Shown: positions 49,153 through 56,594 of the stretch, piece by piece
Numbering within the stretch: the first letter of the stretch is position 1
Layout: the number at the start of each line of letters is the position of its first letter
NCBI RefSeq assembly: GCF_021287045.1
Contig: NZ_JAJTBG010000008.1
Coordinates: 1 to 64,000, forward strand
Length of the DNA: 64,000 nucleotides
Origin: Oryzomicrobium sp.
GTDB taxonomy: Bacteria; Pseudomonadota; Gammaproteobacteria; Burkholderiales; Rhodocyclaceae
Reading direction: 5' to 3'
Translations under genes and position numbers: made by a program
Notes under the pieces: generated by a model
What the model saw: the letters and a program-made list of their open reading frames with translations, nothing else
Databases searched by the model: none
Told to the model about the DNA's origin: nothing

Positions 49153-51534
49153 TCATGTGCGGCACAGTTCGCGCTCAATCTCAAGCGTGCTGGCCTGCTT
49201 CCACCGCTGTGGGTTCCGCAGTACCCAGACCTTCTGCTTTGGCCTACCGCCCAGCGTCAGCGGCTTAGCGATTCGCTCAATACCCGCCTTCGCTGCAATA
49301 GGTGCCAGCAGCTTCCACCGCCTGCTAGCTTCGGGCGACAAGCTAGGCGGCTCGCCGTAGATGAACTGGAATAAGTGATCCGCCAGAACAAGATCGCGGG
49401 TGCAGGACGCAACCAGTTCAGCGGCTCGCTCATCCTCGTGCGTCATGCTGGTAGCGACGACCGATTGCTTGGCCTCGTTCATCACGGCGCGCTCGCCGGG
49501 GTTGAACGCCGATATGTCACGCCTCAGCAGAAGCTCGCGCACCGACGCGACAAACGCCGAATCTCCCAGCGCGCGGTAGAGCTTCGAGTAATAGTCCGCT
49601 CCCCGTGGTTCGCTCGGGTTGCGGATTACGTTCCAGCGGCGGTCGTCCGCGTGCAGCGGTAGCGCTGACTCGTAGTTGGAGAACAGCAGCCAGCGGCAGC
49701 AATTCACTTCGCTATGCTGGATGCCGTACTTGGCATTGATGAAGCGCTCCGAGGTCGTCACCATCGACTTGAGCTTTTCGGAGTGCTGCCACCGCTCGCC
49801 CGTGCCGCCCTCGTTAATCTCATCGACGACCGCCAGCAGCTTGCGCGATAGCTGACCGTTGAAGCCGTTCTGGAAAGTGCCTTTCAGGTCGTAGTCCAGC
49901 GCCACATGCCCAGACCAGACGCACGCCATCAGCGACGCGAGCCAGTTGCGGCCCACGCCCTGCGACGTGGCGATCATCAGATAGTGCGCGTGCGGCAGTT
50001 CGCCCGGCTTCTGCTCAATGTGTGCAAGCCAATCAAGGAAGCGCTCGCGCTCCGCCTCGTCGGGCACCAGATAGCGGACATGATCGACAAACGGCTGCAC
50101 CCGTGCCTGCCAGTCGGCGGGCGGGTTGTGGGGTTTCGGCTTCCACAGGTTCATGGCTGGCCGACCGTCAGGGCTGGCGCAAAACTCACCCGCGCGAGGG
50201 TCGAACGTCAGCGTATAGACAACGATGCGCCGTTCATCCTGCTGCCAGATATTGAACGTCGGCACCCACTTCATTTCGCCCGTCTTCTTGTCCTCAATCT
50301 CCGTCCTGTTGTGCGCTAGCAGGGTGCCCATGACATTCGGCGGCACTCGTATGGCGGGCATGTCGCGGAAGGTGACAAGGGGCTTCTCCGCAGCCACGAA
50401 CACCAGCGACTGAAGCATCATGTCCAGCTTCATTGACGGCGCGCGCGTGGCGCTCAGGTCAATTTCGCCTTCGCCAATCTGCTTGAAGCGAAAACGCTGC
50501 TTCTCTCTGCTCTCCGCAAGTGCCGCGTCAATGGCAGCGTTGAGCGCTGGCATCTGCGCCTTGATAGCGTCGGCCCGCTGCTGCTCAATGGCCTGCCTTC
50601 CGCGTATCACGCTCAACGTGCGGTTGATGTAACGATCATCCTTGACTGCCTTTTCGCGCTTGCCCAGCGCTGAGTCCCGGAAGCACCGCCTCACCTGCTC
50701 ATTGCTCTCGCTGTAGAAGGCAATGATGCTCAACAGCGCCAAATCGGCTTCGCTCTGCGATGTGTAGTCCTCTTGCCACTGCCCCTGCCACAGCTTGCAG
50801 AACTTCTCCGCGTTGCTGGCGCTGACCGCGCGGAGCAAGACATGCCAGTCGTCGGCGTCTTCCGGTAGCTCTACCATTCCCGACACTGCGGGCTGCTCGT
50901 GCCCGATGGAGTCCAGGAGCGCGGCGAGCTGCTGCGGGCGGGCTGCAATGGGACGGTCAAGCACGACATCGCCGGTACAGATGATGAAACGCTCCTGCGA
51001 ATAAACCTCTACGCCGTCTTTGCGCCTGCCCTTGCCTATGTTCCCTTCGATCCAGATATGGAAGCCCCTGCCCGACTGCGAGCGCTCGGTGTAGCTGTCG
51101 AAGACGCGGATGCCGTTGTGGTATCCCTCGACGACCTGCGGCGCGGTGCCGTCCTTCACGTCAAGGTCAATGCAAGCGAACGGGTCGGACTCATGCAGCA
51201 TGTATCCGACATACAGACCCTTGGCGGCGGCTGCTCGGCATGCCGTGTCAAAGTCCGTCCATGTGCTGGGGTCGGTGCTGCTCGCGGCGCGACCGTCAGC
51301 GGTCAGCGGGCGCTTGTCAGTACCAGCCAGCACCCATTGCGGGCGGTCGCGTAGCGCCGCCGGTATGTGTCCCCAGCGCTCGGGCTGCGGGGCGGCTGGG
51401 GCCACGTTTGCATGCTGGTCGCCGCTAGGGTACTGGCACGCTGGCGGTGCGGCCTGTACGCCGTTTTGCGCGGGCTGCATTCCATCTTGCATTTCGCATG
51501 ACGGCTGCCCTACGCTTTTTTCGTGTTGATTCAT
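49153..51534 (-). CDS. Primase-polymerase / SF3-type helicase replication protein
   Basis: 793 residues. The N-terminal archaeo-eukaryotic primase domain has the metal Asp pair in FACIDLDVKDG (Asp123, Asp125) and the SGRGFHIW motif (His159). A central linker precedes a DUF5906-like SF3 helicase: the P-loop region reads IATSQGVGRNWLASLM, Walker B is LLAVVDEINE, then WLLFSNYE and the Arg finger DDRRWNVI. The usual Walker A Lys-Ser/Thr is Arg-Asn here. The protein would prime and unwind the element's own origin. Start at ATG 51534 has AGGAGG 8 nt upstream. Confidence 0.85.
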   Translation of the reverse strand: MNQHEKSVGQPSCEMQDGMQPAQNGVQAAPPACQYPSGDQHANVAPAAPQPERWGHIPAALRDRPQWVLAGTDKRPLTADGRAASSTDPSTWTDFDTACRAAAAKGLYVGYMLHESDPFACIDLDVKDGTAPQVVEGYHNGIRVFDSYTERSQSGRGFHIWIEGNIGKGRRKDGVEVYSQERFIICTGDVVLDRPIAARPQQLAALLDSIGHEQPAVSGMVELPEDADDWHVLLRAVSASNAEKFCKLWQGQWQEDYTSQSEADLALLSIIAFYSESNEQVRRCFRDSALGKREKAVKDDRYINRTLSVIRGRQAIEQQRADAIKAQMPALNAAIDAALAESREKQRFRFKQIGEGEIDLSATRAPSMKLDMMLQSLVFVAAEKPLVTFRDMPAIRVPPNVMGTLLAHNRTEIEDKKTGEMKWVPTFNIWQQDERRIVVYTLTFDPRAGEFCASPDGRPAMNLWKPKPHNPPADWQARVQPFVDHVRYLVPDEAERERFLDWLAHIEQKPGELPHAHYLMIATSQGVGRNWLASLMACVWSGHVALDYDLKGTFQNGFNGQLSRKLLAVVDEINEGGTGERWQHSEKLKSMVTTSERFINAKYGIQHSEVNCCRWLLFSNYESALPLHADDRRWNVIRNPSEPRGADYYSKLYRALGDSAFVASVRELLLRRDISAFNPGERAVMNEAKQSVVATSMTHEDERAAELVASCTRDLVLADHLFQFIYGEPPSLSPEASRRWKLLAPIAAKAGIERIAKPLTLGGRPKQKVWVLRNPQRWKQASTLEIERELCRT

Positions 51535-51549
51535 ATGCAGTACCTCCTG

Positions 51550-51582
51550 AGCGGCAGCGGTGTGCAGACCCTGCCGCTTTTT
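51550..51582 (+). terminator. Plus-strand terminator-like hairpin between xis and the primase gene
   Basis: AGCGGCAG (51550-51557) pairs with CTGCCGCT (51571-51578), followed by TTTTT (51578-51582) on the plus strand. Genes here run on the minus strand, so it would stop antisense transcripts; on the minus strand the same hairpin lies just upstream of the primase AGGAGG and may modulate its translation. Confidence 0.5.
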
Positions 51583-51687
51583 CTTTGGTGGCGTACTGTG
51601 CAGTTACTCGACGCGCCGGGACTGGCGCTAAAGGGTTGGCACGCTTCTAAAAATTCGCTGCTGAACATGGTTGCTGGCGTTGCATGT

Positions 51688-51912
51688 TCAGTACGATTGC
51701 AAGCCTTGGTGGCTGGTGCCAGTGCGGGTGCGCTCGTCCAAGTAGGCAAGCAAGTCCGACTCGGCATAGCGCACCAGTGCGCCCACCTTGCGGAACTTCG
51801 GCCCCTTCTTCTCGTAGCGCCAAATCTCTAGGGTGTTCTTCTTCACGCCGAGCAGTTCGGCAGCCTGCGCGGTGTTGAGCAGCTTGATCGCTGTGGAGGT
51901 AGCAGTAGTCAT
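51688..51912 (-). CDS. AlpA/excisionase-like helix-turn-helix protein
   Basis: 74 residues. IKLLNTAQAAELLGVKKNTLEIWRYEKKGPKFRKVGALVRYAESDLLAYLDER is a MerR-like HTH_17 domain as in AlpA and many recombination directionality factors. It probably bends the element ends and favours excision, or activates the integrase. It lies between int and the primase gene on the same strand with GAGGA upstream of the ATG. Confidence 0.85.
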   Translation of the reverse strand: MTTATSTAIKLLNTAQAAELLGVKKNTLEIWRYEKKGPKFRKVGALVRYAESDLLAYLDERTRTGTSHQGLQSY

Positions 51913-52075
51913 GACAAGTCCTCATCGACTTGCCTTACCGCATGCGGGGAGTTAGTTGGCGCAACGGCAAGGCATGGCTTGTCGTCTGGTTCGCGCTGCC
52001 CACTGACGAAATTCGGGCGTGCTAGGCGCTTCTGAAGTGCCTAGCCAGGGGGCGTTGCACCCCCTAGGCTTTTTT
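51913..52075 (+). ncRNA. Structured region upstream of xis, candidate small RNA or leader
   Basis: Nested inverted repeats: GACAAG (51913-51918) with CTTGTC (51978-51983), CTTGCC (51929-51934) with GGCAAG (51966-51971), and palindrome CCGCATGCGG (51938-51947). They are followed by a long hairpin 52021-52045 (11-bp stem) and a terminator 52039-52075. On the plus strand it could be a small RNA ending in T6; on the minus strand the first stems fold the xis leader with its GAGGA and AUG near the base. No open frame is convincing. Function is inference only. Confidence 0.35.
52039..52075 (+). terminator. Terminator mutually exclusive with the preceding hairpin
   Basis: GCCTA (52039-52043) pairs with TAGGC (52065-52069) and GGGGG with CCCCC (52048-52052 with 52060-52064), then TTTTTT (52070-52075). 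The stem shares 52039-52045 with the alternative hairpin 52021-52045, so only one can form at a time, as in attenuators. Confidence 0.6.
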
Positions 52076-52116
52076 ATATGCTATGGCGCTTAGTGCTTGA
52101 TAGCAAACACTTTTTT

Positions 52117-52132
52117 ATCGGGCTAGCCCGAT
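52117..52132. repeat. 16-bp perfect palindrome at the integrase 3' end
   Basis: ATCGGGCTAGCCCGAT directly after the int stop, flanked by T and A runs. It may be part of the int transcript end or a binding site; no strand-specific T-tract fits minus-strand termination. Confidence 0.4.
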
Positions 52133-52134
52133 TT

Positions 52135-53445
52135 TCAGGCCCGCATTGGGATCACATTTTCACCCTTGGCAGCGTCCTTGGCTATCTGCCCCTGCTGCAC
52201 TATCCACGCGCTGATCTTCTGCATAGCGGGCAGCAGCACGGCGGGGTCGGGGTTGTTCGCGTAGGAGGTGCCATGCACGTCGCTAGCAAGGTGGTTGAGC
52301 AACTGCCGCCGCTGGTCACTATCAACGCCGACGATCTGCGCAATGTCCTCGAACGTGCGACGCATAGCGTGCGGGTGCAGGTGCGTTCCCGCCGTCTCTG
52401 ACACTGTCTCAAACATCGCTCGCGGGTCGAAGATGTACCCCTTCTTGCCTCGCATGGCAGGGAAGACGAAGTTGTTACCCTTGAGGCGATTCTCATAGCG
52501 ACGGGTCAGCAGCGTGTGCAGTGCGTCGCTGAGCGGCAGGGTCACAGGGTTGTGGTTCTTGGTCACCGCGAGGTGAAATGTGGGCACCTTGCCATCTAGC
52601 TTCACCCTGTCCCATGTCAGTTCGCGCGCTTCCGATACACGGGTGCCGGTCAGCAACATGAACGCGATAAGGTCAGCGCTGACACAGGTTGTGGTGATAT
52701 TCCGCTCGGGGTCGCTGTGCTGCTCCAGCAGCACCCACACCGCGCCTATCTTGTCTCGCGGAACGCGGGTGGCGCGGGGCTTCTCCTTGTTCCACTGCGC
52801 CATGCCCCCTTGCTTGAACATCTGCGACACAGGGTTGATCGGCAGGATCGGATAAGAGCCGTCAGCGGTGGCGTTCTTCTCGCGTGCCCAATTGAGCAGG
52901 GCGCGAAGGTTGCGGAATGCCTGATTGGTCTGCACGGGTGCGGTCTTGGACAGTTCGCGGAAGCGCTTGATGCAAGCATCTCGGCTGATACTTGCCACGG
53001 GTTCATCTGCCCAGTCGGAGAAGGTGCCTTCCACACAGCGCCGAATGTCGGCCTTGCTGCTGGGTCGTAGCGGGCCGTTTTTCGTGCGCTTGTGCTCGAT
53101 GTAGTCCTCCATCACTTCGCGGAGCGTTTCGGACTGCGCGGCGACCTTCTTTTTCTCAACCTGCGGGTCAAGCCCGTCCAGCATTTCCAGCCGCTTCACT
53201 TGGGCACGCTTACGCGCCTCGTCACAGCTCAGCAGCTCAGCGGAACCGAGGGTGAAGCGCCTGTCCTTTCCTGACCCATTCACGCGCCCGCGAACGATGT
53301 AGCTCTTGGCACCTGCGGCAGTGATGCGCAGCCCCAGCCCTTGAGTCTCGGTATCCCAATAGAAGGCTTGATCCTTGTCGGTGGGCGCTGGTAGCGCCTT
53401 CACTTTGAGGTTCGTAAATTTGAATCTGGTTTGTAGAATGCTCAT
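52135..53445 (-). CDS. int: P4-type tyrosine integrase
   Basis: 436 residues. An N-terminal arm-binding domain (FKFTNLKVKALPAPTDKDQAFYWDTETQGLGLRIT) begins with the DUF4102-like segment; the core-binding domain spans about 115-205. Catalytic residues are Arg in LTGTRVSEARELTW, Lys in VTKNHN, HxxR in HPHAMRRTFEDIA, and Tyr in HGTSYANNPD. It recombines attP with the tRNA anticodon-loop site. It is transcribed away from the right end, which lies 233 bp upstream of its start; that gap holds repeats described separately. Confidence 0.95.
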   Translation of the reverse strand: MSILQTRFKFTNLKVKALPAPTDKDQAFYWDTETQGLGLRITAAGAKSYIVRGRVNGSGKDRRFTLGSAELLSCDEARKRAQVKRLEMLDGLDPQVEKKKVAAQSETLREVMEDYIEHKRTKNGPLRPSSKADIRRCVEGTFSDWADEPVASISRDACIKRFRELSKTAPVQTNQAFRNLRALLNWAREKNATADGSYPILPINPVSQMFKQGGMAQWNKEKPRATRVPRDKIGAVWVLLEQHSDPERNITTTCVSADLIAFMLLTGTRVSEARELTWDRVKLDGKVPTFHLAVTKNHNPVTLPLSDALHTLLTRRYENRLKGNNFVFPAMRGKKGYIFDPRAMFETVSETAGTHLHPHAMRRTFEDIAQIVGVDSDQRRQLLNHLASDVHGTSYANNPDPAVLLPAMQKISAWIVQQGQIAKDAAKGENVIPMRA

Positions 53446-53539
53446 ATCGGCGTGCTCCTGCTAGTGGAACGTCGGTCACGCGCCCGGGAGTGTTCGCAGC
53501 ACTCGCCGGGCGCACTCGTTACAAGCTCTCGGAAGAGCC

Positions 53540-53640
53540 ATGTACGCACAATGTACGCGACGCAGGTAGAAGCACGCAATAGCGCATGGTACTAAATAAA
53601 ACGCCAAGTCCTTGATTTATATAGGAATGCAGGCGTACAT
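53540..53640. repeat. Right-end repeats: candidate integrase arm sites
   Basis: ATGTACGC at 53540-53547 and 53551-53558 (direct, 11-bp period, one helical turn) and its inverse GGCGTACAT at 53632-53640, with CAAG-TC-CTTG at 53605-53614. The same octamer occurs at 45214-45221 and inverted at 45389-45396, so five copies lie within 310 bp of the two junctions. The int promoter presumably also lies here. Confidence 0.55.
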
Positions 53641-53678
53641 AAAAGCGGGTAAAGCATGGTAAAATCGCTGTCCGCACA

Positions 53679-53724
53679 ACTCATAATCCCTTGGTCGCAG
53701 GTTCGAGCCCTGCACGGCCTACCA
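53679..53724 (+). pseudogene. 3' half of the split CAU tRNA gene (right junction)
   Basis: Starts with the shared core ACTCATAAT (53679-53687), then the 3' anticodon strand, variable loop, T-arm GCAGG-TTCGAGC-CCTGC, acceptor strand ACGGCCT, A and CCA. Bases just before the core (TCCGCACA) do not pair as an anticodon stem, so no tRNA is rebuilt at this end. Pairs only with the half at 45078-45117. Confidence 0.88.
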
Positions 53725-53729
53725 TCCCG

Positions 53730-53758
53730 AAGCCGCCTGGTCCGCCAGGCGGCTTTTT
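53730..53758 (+). terminator. Original terminator of the split tRNA gene
   Basis: AAGCCGCCTGG (53730-53740) pairs with CCAGGCGGCTT (53745-53755), 4-nt loop, then a T-run. It is now separated from its promoter by the element. Confidence 0.9.
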
Positions 53759-53766
53759 CATGCCCG

Positions 53767-54099
53767 CTACTCGGCCAGCACCCAGCCCTGGTCGCCCTTG
53801 ACGAAGCGGCCCTTGCCCAGACCCTCCTGCACCCCCACCACCGGCAGCTCGGTGCGATAGCTGAAGTCGCACACGTAGCCCGGCGCCTCGGGACTCTTCT
53901 GGCAGGCCACTTTCTTGGCGGACAGCACCTTGACGGTCTGGGCCAGGTCGCCGCCGATGAAACGTCCCGTGCTGCTCTGCACGCTCTTTTCGTAGGCCTG
54001 GCGGATATCCTCGTCGCCGGGCTCGGCGGCGCAGCCCGCCAGGGTCAGGATGGCGGCAATGGCGGCGGCAGAAGCCGGCCGAAAATGGGGAAGGCGCAT
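53767..54099 (-). CDS. Small lipoprotein of unknown function
   Basis: 110 residues from ATG 54099. Lipobox LTLAGCAAEPGDE puts the lipidated Cys at residue 22, with Ala and Glu next rather than an inner-membrane Asp at +2. The mature part has two further Cys (VACQKSPEAPGYVCDFSY) that could form a disulphide, and ends in GQGxW-like KGDQGWVLAE. It is convergent with the tRNA terminator and divergent from gluQ with 100 bp between. Family not named. Confidence 0.75.
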   Translation of the reverse strand: MRLPHFRPASAAAIAAILTLAGCAAEPGDEDIRQAYEKSVQSSTGRFIGGDLAQTVKVLSAKKVACQKSPEAPGYVCDFSYRTELPVVGVQEGLGKGRFVKGDQGWVLAE

Positions 54100-54199
54100 C
54101 GCGGGCGATCTCAGATAACGGGCGGAAGTGCCAGACTGCCGCCCCCGGCGCCGCCTGGCAAGCAGGGCGCCAGTAAAGGCCCACGGTAAAATCCGCCCC

Positions 54200-55165
54200 A
54201 TGCCCGTCTCGATGCCCCCCACCTCGCCCAGCTCCGCCGCTCACTACGTCGGCCGCTTCGCCCCCTCCCCCACCGGGCCGCTGCACTTTGGCTCTCTGGT
54301 GGCAGCCGTGGGCAGCTACCTGGACGCCCGCGCCCACGGCGGGCAATGGCTGCTGCGCATCGAGGACGTGGATACGCCCCGGGTGGTGCCCGGCGCCAGG
54401 GACGGCATCCTGCGCACCCTGGAATCCTTCGGTTTCGCCTGGGACGGCCTGGTGCGCAACCAGAGCGATCCGGAGCGGCGTTCCGCCTACCAGGCCGCCC
54501 TGGACCGGCTGACCGCCGCCGGCCTGGCCTACCCCTGCGCCTGCACGCGCCGCGCCATCGCCGCCGCATCCCCCCACGCCTCGGTGGATGGCGCCCCGGT
54601 CTATCCGGGTACCTGCCGCGACCATCCGCCGGCGGGGCCCGGCCCCTTCGCCTGGCGGCTGCGCCTGCCCGCGGCGGGCAGCCCGGACGATGCCATCTCG
54701 GTGGCCGACCGCCTGCAAGGCGCCATCGCCCAGCACCTGGCCGAGGATGTGGGCGACTTCGTGCTCAAGCGCGCCGACGGGGTCTACACCTACCAGCTGG
54801 CGGTGGTGGTGGACGATGCCGACCAGGGCGTCACCCACGTGGTGCGCGGCGCCGACCTGATCGACTCGACCCCGCGCCAGGTGGCCCTGCAACGGGCCCT
54901 GCGCCTGCCCACGCCGTCCTACCTGCACCTGCCGGTGGCGGCCAACGCCGCCGGGGAAAAGCTCTCCAAGCAGACCCTGGCCCCGGCCCTGCCGCAGTCA
55001 CGCGAACTAGCCCAGGAGTTGGCCCGGGCCCTGGCCTTTCTCGGCCAACAGCCGCCGGCGGAACTGGCCGCCGCCCCCCTGGACGCGCTGTGGGCCTGGG
55101 CCCACGAACACTGGTCCCTGGCCCGGGTGCCGGCCCGGCGCAGCATCGTGCTGGCCGACGATTGA
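54200..55165 (+). CDS. gluQ: Glutamyl-Q tRNA(Asp) synthetase
   Basis: 321 residues from ATG 54200, with TAAAAT 10-15 bp upstream possibly a -10. The catalytic core YVGRFAPSPTGPLHFGSLVAAVGSYLDAR (HIGH-like), a zinc-type pair in YPCACTRRAI, and KLSKQTLAPAL (KMSKS-like). It lacks the anticodon-binding domain of GltX, as expected. It attaches glutamate to queuosine in tRNA-Asp. An in-frame ATG four codons later is an alternative start. Confidence 0.93.
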   Translation: MPVSMPPTSPSSAAHYVGRFAPSPTGPLHFGSLVAAVGSYLDARAHGGQWLLRIEDVDTPRVVPGARDGILRTLESFGFAWDGLVRNQSDPERRSAYQAALDRLTAAGLAYPCACTRRAIAAASPHASVDGAPVYPGTCRDHPPAGPGPFAWRLRLPAAGSPDDAISVADRLQGAIAQHLAEDVGDFVLKRADGVYTYQLAVVVDDADQGVTHVVRGADLIDSTPRQVALQRALRLPTPSYLHLPVAANAAGEKLSKQTLAPALPQSRELAQELARALAFLGQQPPAELAAAPLDALWAWAHEHWSLARVPARRSIVLADD

Positions 55166-55175
55166 GCCCTCGGCG

Positions 55176-55240
55176 AAAGTCCGCGCCCCTGGCCGATCTC
55201 CAGGGGTACTGCCCGGAAAGCCAATAGGGACGCGGGGTTT
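55176..55240. repeat. Palindromic intergenic repeat, copy 2 (one arm degenerate)
   Basis: The right arm 55221-55240 is identical over 20 bp to 26043-26062, and GGAAAG before it also matches. The left arm (AAAGTCCGCGCCCCTGGC from 55176) has diverged but can still pair in part. It sits 11 bp after the gluQ stop. The rest of the 236-bp gap to the clsB-like stop shows no other signal. Confidence 0.7.
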
Positions 55241-55401
55241 CAAATAGGGGATAAGCCAGCCTTCCCGGTGCCGGCAAGGCAGTGCGCCCAGCAACCAAGA
55301 GCAGGCGAAGGCACAACAGAGCCGGGTGAAACCGGGCCGATGCTTAAGCTTGGCGCTGCATCCCCGGCCCACGGCCGCGGGAGAACGCAAGCACCGACGC
55401 C

Positions 55402-56589
55402 TCAGTAGCGGTCGCCCAGGCCGACCAGGGACAGCCCCACCCGCACCAGGTAGTAGGCGGTCCAGCGCAGGCTGCGCCCGACCCAGCCGAGGCGGCGCCA
55501 GTCGCCGGCCCGCACCTCCCGGGAATCCCCGTCCAGGGCCTGGGCCAGGTGGCCGCGCAGCTCCCGGGCAAAGCCCCGGTCCAGCACCGCCACGTTGGCC
55601 TCCCGGGCCAGCAGCAGGCTGAAGGGGTCCATGTTGGCCGAGCCCACCGTGGCCCACTGGCTGTCCACCACCCCCACTTTGGCGTGGAGGAAGCTCGCCC
55701 GGTATTCGAAGATGCGCACCCCGGCGTCGAGCAGGGCGCCGTAGAGGGCCTGGGTGGCGTAGTGCTGGAGGCGGTATTCGACCCGCCCCTGGAGCAGCAC
55801 GATCACGCTCACCCCGCGCTGCGCCGCCTCCACCAGGGCGTGGCGCAGGCGCCGGCCGGGCAGGAAGTAGGCGTTGGCGATGACCACCTCGCTGCGCGCC
55901 GCGGCGATGGCCTCCAGGTAGGCCTCGGGGATGTCGCGGCGGTGGCGCAGGTTGTCCCGGATCAACAGGGCGGCGCGCTGCCGCCCCGCGGGCGGATCGT
56001 CGCCGCCGCAGGGCGGGTCGGCGCACAGCCGGCCGACCCGGTAGCGGTGGCGGAAATTGGCCCAGACGACGATCTCCCACACCCGGACCATGGTATGGCG
56101 CACCGCCTCCACCAGGGGGCCGTCCACCGCCACCGCGAAGTCGTAGCGCGGCGCCGTATGGCCGGGCACGTTGAAATCGCTCTCGAGGTTGATGCCGCCG
56201 ACGAAGGCGGTGGTGCCATCGATCACGGCCAGCTTGCGGTGCAGGCGGCGCAGGCGGTGGCGCTTGAGGCGGAAGCGGCCGCGCAGGCTGGCGATCTCGG
56301 GTCGGTAGACGAGGACGTGGACGCCGTCGGCGACCATGCCCGGAGCCAGGGTGCGGGGGAATTCGCCGCCGCCGAAGCCGTCCACCAGCACCTGCACCGC
56401 CACCCCGCGCCGCGCCGCCCGGGACAGGGCGGCGGCCACGGCCAGGCCAACGTCGTCGTCGGCGAAGATGTAGGTTTCGAGGAAGATTTCGTGCTGCGCC
56501 GCGTCGATGGCGGCAATCAGCGCGGGGAAGTATTCCACCCCGCATTTGAGGAGCTTCAGCCGGTTGTCGGGTTGAAACTCGGTCGGCAC
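55402..56589 (-). CDS. clsB: Cardiolipin synthase B-type phospholipase D protein
   Basis: 395 residues from GTG 56589. Two phospholipase D motifs: HRKLAVIDGTTAFVGGINLE (about residues 117-136) and HAKVGVVDSQWATVGSANMD (about 300-319). Each contributes His and Lys to the transphosphatidylation site. It lacks the two N-terminal membrane helices of ClsA, as ClsB does, and ends in a hydrophobic, Arg-rich tail. It makes cardiolipin from phosphatidylglycerol. It follows the EEP nuclease by 5 bp, the ybhP-clsB arrangement seen in enterobacteria. Confidence 0.88.
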   Translation of the reverse strand: MPTEFQPDNRLKLLKCGVEYFPALIAAIDAAQHEIFLETYIFADDDVGLAVAAALSRAARRGVAVQVLVDGFGGGEFPRTLAPGMVADGVHVLVYRPEIASLRGRFRLKRHRLRRLHRKLAVIDGTTAFVGGINLESDFNVPGHTAPRYDFAVAVDGPLVEAVRHTMVRVWEIVVWANFRHRYRVGRLCADPPCGGDDPPAGRQRAALLIRDNLRHRRDIPEAYLEAIAAARSEVVIANAYFLPGRRLRHALVEAAQRGVSVIVLLQGRVEYRLQHYATQALYGALLDAGVRIFEYRASFLHAKVGVVDSQWATVGSANMDPFSLLLAREANVAVLDRGFARELRGHLAQALDGDSREVRAGDWRRLGWVGRSLRWTAYYLVRVGLSLVGLGDRY

Positions 56590-56594
56590 CGGGG

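Larger units (their letters stand above)
45109..53687. mobile_element. 8.6-kb integrative element in a CAU tRNA gene
   Basis: The left core ACTCATAAT (45109-45117) and right core (53679-53687) are the 9-bp direct repeats left by integration into the anticodon loop. Between them are a complete CAU tRNA gene, an XRE/zinc-ribbon/nuclease-like module, five small unknown genes, an origin-like repeat region, a primase-polymerase/helicase, an AlpA-like excisionase and a tyrosine integrase next to the right end. GC content and codon use are visibly lower than in flanking genes. With no structural phage genes it resembles a phage satellite (P4/PICI-like) or integrative plasmid. The integrase adjoins the right end as expected. 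Confidence 0.88.

Noticed and set aside
48995-49360. Plus-strand open frame covering the repeat-rich gap and primase 3' end
   Set aside because: Ser/Cys-rich translation with no family features, overlaps the primase gene antisense and lacks a ribosome-binding site.
45118-53678. Intact prophage
   Set aside because: No terminase large subunit, portal, capsid, tail, holin or lysin genes are present; content fits a satellite or integrative plasmid-like element.
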